A stretch of 16,626 bases of DNA, taken from contig JAITBC010000032.1 in NCBI GenBank assembly GCA_031283785.1, positions 1 to 16,626 of the forward strand, written 5' to 3'. The position numbers were made by a program, and so were the translations under genes. This DNA comes from Tannerella sp. Lineage in GTDB: Bacteria > Bacteroidota > Bacteroidia > Bacteroidales > Tannerellaceae. Positions 1-9,002 of this stretch are shown here, in pieces; the first letter of the stretch is position 1; the number at the start of each line of letters is the position of its first letter. The notes under the pieces were generated by a model. That model made no database searches. It was given only the letters and a program-made list of their open reading frames with translations, and was not told where the DNA came from.

Positions 1-1136
<1,136 letters not shown>

Positions 1137-1160
1137 TTATTTATATAAAATATTCGAGTA

Positions 1161-1192
1161 CAAAGGTCGGTTAAAAATCTGTATTATACAAT
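1161..1192 (-). promoter_or_regulatory. Candidate Bacteroidota promoter for eno
   Basis: Read on the minus strand, ATTG (1192-1189) is followed after 20 bases by GACCTTTG (1168-1161), one mismatch from the Bacteroidota -7 consensus TAnnTTTG. The implied transcript start near 1155 would give a leader of about 30 bases before the eno ATG. The imperfect -7 box keeps this tentative. Confidence 0.4.
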
Positions 1193-1205
1193 ACCTGCTA
1201 AGGGG

Positions 1206-1233
1206 GATTTCACGGAAATTTTTTCGTGAAATC
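1206..1233. repeat. Hairpin between ccsBA and eno, possible terminator
   Basis: A perfect 9-base inverted repeat, GATTTCACG (1206-1214) and CGTGAAATC (1225-1233), encloses a 10-base loop. It lies about 60 bases past the ccsBA stop and just upstream of the proposed eno promoter, which suits an end to the four-gene operon. No T-run follows it on the minus strand, so it is not a standard intrinsic terminator. It could instead be an mRNA-stabilising 3' hairpin or an operator. A small GGCG-ATAA-CGCC hairpin lies at 1246-1257. Confidence 0.35.
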
Positions 1234-1294
1234 ATCCCGGGAAACGGCGATAACGCCCATAAACGGCATGTTCAAACCGCCGAAAACCTTCTAT

Positions 1295-3706
1295 CTATGC
1301 GTAACTATGCATTCCGCCAAAAAAAAGATTCACACCGAAATAAGTTATCAGGATACTCAAAAATGCGACAATCGAAAATACATGAAAAAACATCGGGCGA
1401 CGAAACAGCAGTAACGAATCCGGATGTAATGCTAACGAATATAACAACATTGTGGCAAGCGCCCACACTTCCTTAGGATCCCAACCCCAGTAACGTCCCC
1501 ATGAAATATTGGCCCATACGGCGCCGACAAAAATACCGATTGCCAGACAAAACACCGCAGGATACAGTATTACCCGGCTTACGACATATAACCGTTCGAT
1601 CTGCATCGTATTTTCTTTCCGCACAAACGACAGGACGACGGCCGTCAACCCGTTAAGCATCATAAAGGCAAACAAAGAATAGGACACCATGATAACAACA
1701 ACATGCAGACTCAACAACGGCGATAACAAAACCGGCATCGGCTGCGTAATCCGCGGATTGGATTCGCCCAACATGGCGACTAATAAGGTCAGTCCGCACA
1801 GCAGGAATCCGAATGGTAGCGACATGAAAAATTTCCCCCGCATCAAAAACGACAGTATTATCGTACACCATGCCATAAACTGCATCGTCTCGAACCCATT
1901 CGACAACGGCACATGAGCGCTTACATACCAACGCAAACAGATTACAACGGTAACAAACAAAAAGACAAGTATCCCAAACACACACAGAACCGCCTCTGTC
2001 CAAGCACTCGCTTTTCTGCTATTAATCAAGCTGTTGCAATATAATAGAAAAGATGCGATCCCGAGAAACAAACACAACATCGCCACAGATTTTGTATAAT
2101 CCAGACGGTTATATATTTTTTCCGCTTCGAACCGGCTGTCCGGTGGAAGAAAACGACCGGCCTTTTTCTGTTGGTAAACTTTCATTTTCGCAAGCATACC
2201 GGAGAGCGCCTCAAAATCTTTCCTCACGACCATTTCTTGAATATAATCAAATGATTTCGTGACGAATAACCATTCGCCATCATCCATATCTTCGGGTAAT
2301 AAATCTCCTTGTGAATACCAAATAATATATTCTTCGCCGACGCTATCCCGCCCGGCTTCGACGCTTTCCACATCAATGCCGACGCTTTCCCGACGAGCTC
2401 CGTCATCGTTATCCAGCCGAACGCCGGCACCGCTTTCCCGAGGTAGAACGTTCCTGCTTGCGTGCGGGAATATTTTTATCATTTTACCCGAATACAGCAC
2501 AGCGATAAGGTTATATTTTTCATCCGCATCTTCGACAGCACGCCGGCCTTCCGTCGTCACGCCACGCCTGATATTAGCGATCGCTTTCTCCAATTTATAT
2601 TCATTGTAACTTCCGTAAAAATCATCTAACGACGCATATCCGCCTTTTAGTCCAAGCATCTGCCGCACGGCTTTACTTTTCACTTTTATCATGGGCTGCT
2701 TTTTCCAGCTTGAATAATAGAACATCCAGCCGGTAAAGATTTGCTCGGCGGTTAATCCTTTGTATGACGAACGGCCGTAAAGCTTAACGGTGAAATCTTT
2801 TGCCAACGTTTGGAGCGGACAAACCCTGTCATTATAAAAGATGTATAAATCGCCGAACTTTGCTGCAACAGCCGGTGGTAAAACTGTCGGCTCAATCGTC
2901 GTTAACGTTTGTTTGCCGGCAGCAGAGCCGGCAGACTGCGCTGCAACGTGCAGGTTATTCGTGCAAAAAAACAATATAAGAACTAAGAGATCGCGTGCCG
3001 ACAACGGTTTATTCGGATTATTAAACCTGTTCAACAGGCGACGAAAACGGCTATGACGGTTCAAAAAAAACGATCCTACCGATACAAGAAAAAAAAGATA
3101 GCCGGAATAAGTAACGGCCACGCCATAAGGATCGTGCGAGACAGTCAGCGTAACGCCCTTTTCATCATCATCATACCCGGATTGATAAAAACGATAACCG
3201 CGATATAAAAGGATTTTATTCATGGCTATCTCATCGTCAATAACATTGTTTGTTTCAATATCCGTTATCGTCACCGTACTCACAAAATCCATCGGCACAC
3301 GTGTCCCCTGGTAATAAACGATACGGAAAGCATCCAGCTTAACGGCGAAAGGCATCCTCCCGGTCATGCCGCTATTATTGGTGAAATTATCTGTAAAGCA
3401 GGCCGTTTCTTCTCCTTCACGGACGCGCAGGGTACCACGTTCGCCAAAAAGCCGCGTTACAAAAGCGCCGGTAAGAATAAGCAAAAAAGAGAAATGCAAC
3501 ATCATTACCACCGTTTTTTTTAAAATCCTCCGCTTAAGTAAACAAATGAGGGCAGATAGCGAAAAAACACTCCAAAGGATAAGAAACCACACCGAACCGT
3601 ATACATGTTCGGCAACAAAATCCGCTCCATACAGCTTCTCCGACAGCGTCGCAAGGATAAGCACCGCAATTATAATTCCAAGAAGATAAAAAGATATCCG
3701 CTTCAC
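1295..3706 (-). CDS. ccsBA: Fused CcsB-CcsA (ResB/CcsA) cytochrome c haem lyase
   Basis: This membrane protein of the system II pathway moves haem across the inner membrane and attaches it to CxxCH motifs of c-type cytochromes. The 803-residue length fits the fused Bacteroidota form. The N-terminal ResB part has membrane segments near residues 5-25, 40-57 and 65-84, the last containing His71 (MMLHFSFLL), followed by a large periplasmic region. The C-terminal CcsA part, from about residue 545, is highly hydrophobic and carries the haem-binding WWD-type motif WGWDPKEVW at 740-748. Conserved-looking histidines lie in SAHVPLSNG, LLSLHVVV and MFFHVFS. The start is GTG at 3706: no ATG lies between an in-frame stop and this codon, and the product begins as expected for the family. 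The gene starts 15 bases after the di-haem oxidoreductase stop, so that protein is an obvious client. An acidic stretch in the periplasmic part is encoded by short DNA repeats near 2338-2395. Confidence 0.93.
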   Translation of the reverse strand: MKRISFYLLGIIIAVLILATLSEKLYGADFVAEHVYGSVWFLILWSVFSLSALICLLKRRILKKTVVMMLHFSFLLILTGAFVTRLFGERGTLRVREGEETACFTDNFTNNSGMTGRMPFAVKLDAFRIVYYQGTRVPMDFVSTVTITDIETNNVIDDEIAMNKILLYRGYRFYQSGYDDDEKGVTLTVSHDPYGVAVTYSGYLFFLVSVGSFFLNRHSRFRRLLNRFNNPNKPLSARDLLVLILFFCTNNLHVAAQSAGSAAGKQTLTTIEPTVLPPAVAAKFGDLYIFYNDRVCPLQTLAKDFTVKLYGRSSYKGLTAEQIFTGWMFYYSSWKKQPMIKVKSKAVRQMLGLKGGYASLDDFYGSYNEYKLEKAIANIRRGVTTEGRRAVEDADEKYNLIAVLYSGKMIKIFPHASRNVLPRESGAGVRLDNDDGARRESVGIDVESVEAGRDSVGEEYIIWYSQGDLLPEDMDDGEWLFVTKSFDYIQEMVVRKDFEALSGMLAKMKVYQQKKAGRFLPPDSRFEAEKIYNRLDYTKSVAMLCLFLGIASFLLYCNSLINSRKASAWTEAVLCVFGILVFLFVTVVICLRWYVSAHVPLSNGFETMQFMAWCTIILSFLMRGKFFMSLPFGFLLCGLTLLVAMLGESNPRITQPMPVLLSPLLSLHVVVIMVSYSLFAFMMLNGLTAVVLSFVRKENTMQIERLYVVSRVILYPAVFCLAIGIFVGAVWANISWGRYWGWDPKEVWALATMLLYSLALHPDSLLLFRRPMFFHVFSIVAFLSILITYFGVNLFFGGMHSYA

Positions 3707-3721
3707 GATACGTAATCAATG

Positions 3722-5359
3722 TTATATTGCATCAATAAATTCCACAATCGCTTCACGTTCCTCTTTACTGAGGTTGCGAAATTTTTCGATTGAACGACGG
3801 GCGTCGCTTTTTGCGCTGCCATGCCACATGATCGCTTCCATAACGGTACGGGCGCGACAATCGTGCAACCGGTCGGCTGCCCCTGTACACTTCATGCTCA
3901 ATCCACGCCCCCAGAGAGGTGTTGTACGACACCAGCCCGTACGGATATCATTTTCCATAAAAAGACGGTGTTGCACCATATCGGTATACGGCCATATCGT
4001 CTGATTCGGATAACGAGGCAGGCGAACGTCGCCATTCCTGAAAAACAAAGCCGGATCGGTAAAATTATCATCTCCGGTCGTCCACGACGGACGATGACAG
4101 GTCGCACAACCCGTCTCGCGAAACAGTTTCCTGCCCGACCGCACCTGTTCATCATCCAGATTACGAGCAGCGGGAACGGCCAGCCCGCGATGCCAGACCA
4201 TAAAATCGACATACTGTTCATCACTCATTTCAGGCGCATCGGCCGACGGTGCTATCAGATAATTATAGATATCATTTTCGACATCACCGGTCAGCCGGTA
4301 TTGCGGGTAAAGTTCATAAAACCGCGCCTGTACGTCGGTGTCCTTCGATGCAACTTTGGCATACGTTTTCGTCATATAATGGTAATGACGGTCGTTACGT
4401 GTTACGTTCGTAATATTCCAGATCGCATTCGCACCGGCAGCATCCTGCAACGGGCCGCGGCTTAATGCATACGTATAACGAAACGGATGCTGTTCGCCAT
4501 TCCCCTGCAGGGTGTTACCGTATTGTTTCGTCCATTCGCCGCCGGCAAAAAAAAGCGGATTCAGGTTTACGCCAAGTTTCTCCTGTTTTGTATACTCGGC
4601 CTTCAGCGAATCGTCGGATATGGCATCAAGCAAGCCTGTGCCGTAGATGCCGATAGTAGATTCCAGACGTACACGTATATTGCGGTAAGGCACAACGGTT
4701 GTCACACCGTTAACGGTCACCTCAAGAGGCACATAACAGGCATCCTCCGGCATCGTCACTTCAGGATATATAAGTTCGTAGGTCTGCCCGTCAGGGAACG
4801 TATTACCCCATTTGTCAACGTACGGCAACCAGTCAATCTTAATTTTCGTCTCATCTACGGGCGCTTTAAAAGGTTCGACGGCACGCGTTTGAGGCATTCC
4901 CGTCAGCGAACTGAGATAAGTATCCGTCTCGTCGGTGACGACCAGCAAATATCCGTTACCGATCGTTGTTGAATTATAGGACGTCTGACGGCGGCCATGA
5001 CCGTAACCGGGATGACAGTGAATGCACGAAGTTCGCAGGTATAACGGGCCAAGACCTCCCTGAGGAGACGCGACGGCGCTTGTCGTGACAAACGGATCTT
5101 CAAACAGGCGTTCTCCTCTTTTGAATGCCGCCAGGTAGCCTCCATTTTCGACTGCAGGCGTCGGCAGTTCGTAGGCCGAACTTGTCTCATTGAAGACGGT
5201 GCCTAACCTTCCGCCGGAATAATATTCTTCCGACAGGTCTTCAACCATGTGACCATTATCCGCAGGAGAATCCTCATTGCGACAGGAGGCAAACGACAGT
5301 GCACAGAGTATAAGGAAAAAATAAATATATATTTTCGGTTTACATACATTTAATATCAT
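3722..5359 (-). CDS. Di-haem oxidoreductase (DHOR, formerly DUF1111) lipoprotein
   Basis: This is a c-type cytochrome of the di-haem oxidoreductase (putative thiol oxidoreductase) family, exported and probably lipid-anchored. From the ATG at 5359 it has 545 residues. A short basic and hydrophobic leader ends in a lipobox, SFASC, with Cys26 as the likely acylated residue. Haem-binding motifs are CIHCH (112-116) and CATCH (418-422). The C-terminus has the family blocks RTTPLWGRG, RLHDCRARTVMEA, IMWHG and the LSKEEREAIVEFI tail. An in-frame TTG at 5383 would add eight residues before the leader; the ATG gives a better signal peptide. It sits between an imelysin-like gene and ccsBA. In gamma-proteobacteria, members of this family also neighbour imelysin genes and are linked to iron limitation. 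The substrate is not known. HDCRAR has Cys where HDGRAR is usual in homologues I know. Confidence 0.9.
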   Translation of the reverse strand: MILNVCKPKIYIYFFLILCALSFASCRNEDSPADNGHMVEDLSEEYYSGGRLGTVFNETSSAYELPTPAVENGGYLAAFKRGERLFEDPFVTTSAVASPQGGLGPLYLRTSCIHCHPGYGHGRRQTSYNSTTIGNGYLLVVTDETDTYLSSLTGMPQTRAVEPFKAPVDETKIKIDWLPYVDKWGNTFPDGQTYELIYPEVTMPEDACYVPLEVTVNGVTTVVPYRNIRVRLESTIGIYGTGLLDAISDDSLKAEYTKQEKLGVNLNPLFFAGGEWTKQYGNTLQGNGEQHPFRYTYALSRGPLQDAAGANAIWNITNVTRNDRHYHYMTKTYAKVASKDTDVQARFYELYPQYRLTGDVENDIYNYLIAPSADAPEMSDEQYVDFMVWHRGLAVPAARNLDDEQVRSGRKLFRETGCATCHRPSWTTGDDNFTDPALFFRNGDVRLPRYPNQTIWPYTDMVQHRLFMENDIRTGWCRTTPLWGRGLSMKCTGAADRLHDCRARTVMEAIMWHGSAKSDARRSIEKFRNLSKEEREAIVEFIDAI

Positions 5360-5386
5360 AGTAGCGTATCTCACTTTCGGCAATTA

Positions 5387-5394
5387 CAAATATA
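5387..5394 (-). promoter_or_regulatory. Weak internal promoter candidate before the DHOR gene
   Basis: On the minus strand TATATTTG matches the TAnnTTTG -7 consensus exactly and lies 27 bases before the ATG at 5359. No TTG is found 19-21 bases upstream; the nearest TTTG is only 13 bases away. It could give separate expression of the last two operon genes, but the missing -33 box makes chance a real possibility. Confidence 0.22.
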
Positions 5395-5429
5395 TTCGAT
5401 CAATCAACAAATTCACGGAGGTTGTACGG

Positions 5430-5458
5430 CGGCGCTGGCGGTTCCGGTTCCAACGCCG
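5430..5458 (-). repeat. GC-rich intercistronic hairpin between imelysin and DHOR genes
   Basis: On the minus strand, bases 5458-5450 (CGGCGTTGG) pair with 5438-5430 (CCAGCGCCG) as nine pairs including one G-U, around an 11-base loop. It begins a few bases after the imelysin stop in a locally GC-rich patch and has no T-run after it. It may protect the upstream message end, slow polymerase or set different levels of the two lipoproteins. This is the widest gap (105 bases) inside the operon. Confidence 0.45.
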
Positions 5459-5464
5459 GTGCGG

Positions 5465-6661
5465 TTATCGTTTTTCCTGTATCAGCTCAATTGTTTCGTC
5501 AAGCTTATCCAGTAACGCATTACAGGCGTCCTTTGCCTTACCGCTTGCAGCTTCTGTCAGGTTATCACGGAAAGGTGCGGGCATGGCTTCGATTTCACGT
5601 ATGGCATCGGCAATGGCCGCCTTAACAGCGTCGTCCAACGAGGCATCAAGCGATTTGACATAAGCGCTTAGAGAAGCGTCAAGGACGGTGTTACCGACAT
5701 TTCCGTAATAAGCATGCTGTATGCTTCGGATATTATCGGCAAAGTCGACAATCGAATTCCAGCTATACCATGATTCTACGTCAAGCACATTACCGCTGTT
5801 CACAGGGTCGGTGATTTTCGTATTGCCGACCTCGTCGGCTATATCGGCCGCACCCTGTAAGATTTCGGCATAGGCGGCGATCTGCGTTTTGTAGATCTTG
5901 TTGCCGGATTCTCCAGCTGCGATCATGATTTCACCATAGTTAAGGCTGGGGGCAAGTTCCGCATCTTCCAGAATCGACTGTTTGTCGGACGATACGTTTT
6001 CAATACCGGCCCAGCTGGCCTCCAGACGGATACACTGGTTACGCAAGTCTTCCGCTACGGCAGCACAGTAGATCAACTCCGTTTCGCTCAACGCGCCGTA
6101 AGAAATACCGTTCTTATCGACACCGCCGGCATACTTACGCGGACCGCCGTCGCGAAAGACCATATATTCAACGGCATGGAAGCCCAGCAAGCCGTATCCA
6201 AGCGTCGCAAAACCATCGAAATTGCATCCGTTGTCTTTCATGTTGTTGATCAACGTCGTATTTTTCAACTGCAGGTCGAGCTGCGCCTTGTCGAGCGGCC
6301 ACGAATCGATGTGCGGATCGATATTATAGTCGGCCGCCGCACCATACAGGAACGCTTCGCTCTGCTCCCAATATTTGCGGGCGGAGATCCACTCCTGACA
6401 TACGGCATTAATATTTTCCTGCGCAGGGTTTTCTTTCAATCCGACACAGGCTTCATATAAATCGACGGATTCGTCGGCCAGTGATTTATAAGTTGCGACG
6501 ATAACTGCGTTAACATACTGTTCGATTGTTTTCGTTTTTTGAACGTCACGAGAGCTTTCATCCGTCGACGGATCATCATCTTTACAGGAAGATATTACAC
6601 TCACGCCGAAAACAGCGGCCGACACGGCACACAAAACCGGAAATCTAAAATATTTGTTCAT
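5465..6661 (-). CDS. Imelysin (peptidase M75-like) family lipoprotein
   Basis: Imelysin-family proteins are extracytoplasmic helical-bundle proteins tied to iron: IrpA and ICMP, and the EfeO/EfeM proteins of iron importers. Despite the peptidase name, a metal-binding role is favoured for many. This 398-residue protein begins with a leader ending in SVISSC, placing the lipid-anchor Cys at 26, so it should sit in the envelope. The family GxHxxE motif is seen as GFHAVE with His162 and Glu165. An upstream conserved block, SEAFLYGAAADYNIDPHIDSW, covers about 101-121 (read in two parts: SEAFLYGAAAD and YNIDPHIDSW). The rest is alanine-rich and predicted helical. The ATG start is followed directly by a good signal sequence. 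It starts 28 bases after the barrel-protein stop and is followed by the di-haem oxidoreductase. The family call is firm; whether it binds iron or another ligand is inference. Confidence 0.93.
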   Translation of the reverse strand: MNKYFRFPVLCAVSAAVFGVSVISSCKDDDPSTDESSRDVQKTKTIEQYVNAVIVATYKSLADESVDLYEACVGLKENPAQENINAVCQEWISARKYWEQSEAFLYGAAADYNIDPHIDSWPLDKAQLDLQLKNTTLINNMKDNGCNFDGFATLGYGLLGFHAVEYMVFRDGGPRKYAGGVDKNGISYGALSETELIYCAAVAEDLRNQCIRLEASWAGIENVSSDKQSILEDAELAPSLNYGEIMIAAGESGNKIYKTQIAAYAEILQGAADIADEVGNTKITDPVNSGNVLDVESWYSWNSIVDFADNIRSIQHAYYGNVGNTVLDASLSAYVKSLDASLDDAVKAAIADAIREIEAMPAPFRDNLTEAASGKAKDACNALLDKLDETIELIQEKR

Positions 6662-6689
6662 ATTACTGCTTATTATTTAATGAATACTG

Positions 6690-8051
6690 TTACATATCAA
6701 ACAAACCGGAATACGCGACACCAAGACTGAGCGTGCGTTCATCATTATACCGGCTTTTTAAAATACGGCGCGAAAATTCTGCTTTTACGACTATTCCATT
6801 CGTCGGCATATAATTCAACCCGACGGTGACGCATCGGCGTTCCCATGCTTCATTGTCGGGTATATTACCCTGTGTTTTATACATCGAATCATAATAGTCA
6901 TAACGCCCGAAGACGTACAGCGTGCTCGCCCTCTTCTCCATGATTTGCGAAAAAATGTCGTAGCCGGCTTCCAGACCGAGACAAACGGCATCAGAACCTA
7001 TCGGCGTCTTGGGCGAGGGCGAATCTTTACGGCTTTCCATATTTATTTTTGTTATCTTTTCGGAATCGGAAAGGTGACCGTACACGAAATTACCGCGTAC
7101 GACAAGGTTGTAGTTATCATAAAGAAAATCAAGGCTGCCAATCGTGACCGTCCCATTGACGTCGCTGTAGGAATCGGGTTTGAGGCTGTTCGAGGCGCTA
7201 TTGCCGGCATATCCGCTAAGGCCGATACGCAGTCCTTTAACCGAGTAATTATCTATACGTAAAACGCCGGCATAGGATGTAGCCATTTTAAATTCGTACG
7301 GGCTTCCGGCTCCGCCCTTTATCCAGTCTTTAGAGCCGAAGCGGTCGGCATCCGGTCCGGCGACGAACAGCAACTCGTAGCGCCAGCGTTTTATGTTTCC
7401 CCACAGGCTGATGCCCGTCTCATGCCACGTACAGGGCAGGATTGCCGTCTCGCCTTCGGGACGGTAGACGGTAAAAAATTCCGTCGGCATATGATACCGA
7501 TTAGTTAATCCTATCGGTACGATGATATGCCCCATGCGTACGTTCAGTTCGTCACTGAAGCTTTTCTGAATCCAGAACTGTTCAAGTGCAACTTCACCGC
7601 CACGCTCTATTTCGCCCTCATATTCGCCGGTTTCCTCTTCCTCGATCTCTATGGCAGACTCCGTCCCTCCATGTTCAAATTCAACTTCCGAACCTAATGT
7701 CCAGCCGTTACCGAAATCATACCCTGTATAAAATACGACGTGAGGCAAATCAAACCGACCATAAGAATCGGCATCCTTATACAGCTCGGCATTCGAATAG
7801 CGTTTATAATTAGAGCTGTAGAACATCCGGTTCATAACGGCCTCGCCGTATCCGCCCAATACAAGGCGCGACTTTTTACCTCCAGCGTCAACTGATCGCG
7901 CCTCCATATCCGCTTCGCCGCCTGAATCAACGAATCGCGCCGTCGTACCGGCTTCACCGCCGTTATAACCGTCATCTGCGGCAATTACCGCACAAAACCA
8001 TGCAGACAGAAGACCTGTACATATTAATAATATCTTTTTCCTTATACGCAT
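6690..8051 (-). CDS. Outer-membrane beta-barrel (porin-like) protein
   Basis: The 453-residue product starts MRIRKKILLICTGLLSAW and has a leader with likely cleavage after AVIA. The mature part begins with a Gly/Glu-rich spacer and then alternates short beta segments with aromatic residues, such as LGGYGEAVMN, YGRFDLPHVVFYTGY and SLGVAYSGLFDM, as expected for a porin O/P-like barrel. One extracellular-type loop is very acidic (IEIEEEETGEYEGEIE). The C-terminus ends in Phe-Asp-Met rather than the usual final aromatic. I chose the ATG at 8051; a TTG at 8063 would add four residues before the leader and is less likely. It heads the operon and may let small solutes or metal complexes reach the two lipoproteins, which is inferred from position. 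A 39-base imperfect duplication sits in the spacer. The barrel class is secure, the exact family less so. Confidence 0.83.
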   Translation of the reverse strand: MRIRKKILLICTGLLSAWFCAVIAADDGYNGGEAGTTARFVDSGGEADMEARSVDAGGKKSRLVLGGYGEAVMNRMFYSSNYKRYSNAELYKDADSYGRFDLPHVVFYTGYDFGNGWTLGSEVEFEHGGTESAIEIEEEETGEYEGEIERGGEVALEQFWIQKSFSDELNVRMGHIIVPIGLTNRYHMPTEFFTVYRPEGETAILPCTWHETGISLWGNIKRWRYELLFVAGPDADRFGSKDWIKGGAGSPYEFKMATSYAGVLRIDNYSVKGLRIGLSGYAGNSASNSLKPDSYSDVNGTVTIGSLDFLYDNYNLVVRGNFVYGHLSDSEKITKINMESRKDSPSPKTPIGSDAVCLGLEAGYDIFSQIMEKRASTLYVFGRYDYYDSMYKTQGNIPDNEAWERRCVTVGLNYMPTNGIVVKAEFSRRILKSRYNDERTLSLGVAYSGLFDM

Positions 8052-8085
8052 ACCTGTAATCAAAAATATTTAAATTATCGTGCTG

Positions 8086-8117
8086 CAAAATTATATCTGC
8101 AAAAAACAATACGCAAT
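8086..8117 (-). promoter_or_regulatory. Promoter of the porin-imelysin-DHOR-ccsBA operon
   Basis: On the minus strand ATTG (8117-8114), a 20-base spacer and TAATTTTG (8093-8086) match both boxes of the Bacteroidota housekeeping promoter. Transcription would start near 8079, about 28 bases before the ATG at 8051, consistent with the preferred start codon. Confidence 0.55.
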
Positions 8118-8130
8118 CCCTAATAATTGG

Positions 8131-8160
8131 TATATTTGCCGTGAAATACCGGCAAAAATA
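8131..8160. promoter_or_regulatory. Inverted repeat upstream of the operon promoter, possible operator
   Basis: TATATTTGCCG (8131-8141) and CGGCAAAAATA (8150-8160) form an 11-base inverted repeat with one mismatch around 8 bases. Its centre is about 66 bases before the predicted transcript start, outside the -33 box, which is where a class I activator would bind. No regulator in the window is an evident partner except perhaps the MerR-like protein. It could also be an RNA hairpin or chance. Confidence 0.38.
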
Positions 8161-9002
8161 ACCATTAATGGGGATGCCTTAAAGCTAAACGAGGTGTTAT
8201 TTCAACGCTACGATGCTGCCGGCAATATAAAACATAGTGTTACAGAGCATAATAAAACGTTTCGTAATACGTTTGTAACACAATGATAAAAGAATCTTAA
8301 CATGTACGTAATAAGTTCTTAATCCTACATACCGATATTTGCACTGTCAAAAGTGACTGAAATTACAAAGCAAAGAAAATGTATAGATTACACATATTTA
8401 CACGGGTGAACTTTTTTAATTTGTAGTAAATTTTATTGATAGGTTAATAGTAGATTTTTTAAGGTAATTAACTGATGTTTTTTAGGTACAGAATACTATT
8501 ATAAATACCGCACTGTTTATTAACAACAGCAACAGGAGTCGCATGCCGTGAGGTACGTGGCTCCTCTTTTTTTTCCACCCGCCCGCCTTCACCGCCGCCT
8601 GTCGACGCATTGTGTCGAAGTCCGTGTGTGCGTATGCGTAGAAAATTTAGATTCATAACATTTAAATTTGTCGGTTTATATCTATATAACTAATGTATAT
8701 ATAATTAATGTATATGCGATTTGTGATCCGTATCAGCCTGTCATTACTAACATACACGTACGACAACTCCGGGTAAATTCCCGGTATCAAAATGCTGTCT
8801 GATAAAATAATCACAGGCAGTCGGAACGTGTGAATAAAAAATTATATCAAATATATCACTGAATTTTTTGCTTTTCTCAAAACTATCATTATATTTATAG
8901 CGTTTTTTGAAGGGTAAGCGTTAAGAGGACAATCATATTTTGTATGCATTTTATGGGGACGCACAAACATTTGAAGAATATCACATTTACACGCAAACAC
9001 GG
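8161..9002. other. 842-base stretch without a convincing gene
   Basis: This AT-rich region lies between the operon promoter and the 3' end of the MerR-like gene. It holds a strong plus-strand terminator (8535-8574). It also has a plus-strand TACGTTTG box at 8268-8275 without a good -33 partner, a direct repeat ACGTTTCGTAA/ACGTTTGTAA at 8258-8278, and a TAATGTATAT direct repeat at 8691-8700 and 8706-8715. Hairpins occur at 8769-8784 (CCGGG/CCCGG) and about 8795-8820 (CTGTCTG/CAGGCAG). A GC-rich island covers 8535-8640. A 62-codon minus-strand frame at 8468-8656 crosses the island but has no recognisable domain, promoter or family. A minus-strand TATATTTG at 8855-8848 with TTG 22 bases upstream might start a transcript. 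A small RNA on either strand is possible but unproven. Confidence 0.45.
8535..8574 (+). terminator. Intrinsic terminator on the plus strand with no known gene before it
   Basis: GGAGTCGCATGCC (8535-8547) pairs with GGTACGTGGCTCC (8552-8564) over 13 positions, with three G-U pairs and one mismatch, closed by a GTGA tetraloop of the GNRA type. An uninterrupted run of eight T (8567-8574) follows two bases later. On the minus strand no T-run follows, so the signal works for plus-strand transcription. No plus-strand gene precedes it, suggesting an unannotated RNA or leader peptide. Confidence 0.6.

Noticed and set aside
8080..8286. 68-codon plus-strand frame upstream of the porin gene
   Set aside because: Starts without ATG inside the opposing promoter, has no domain, and overlaps the proposed operator.
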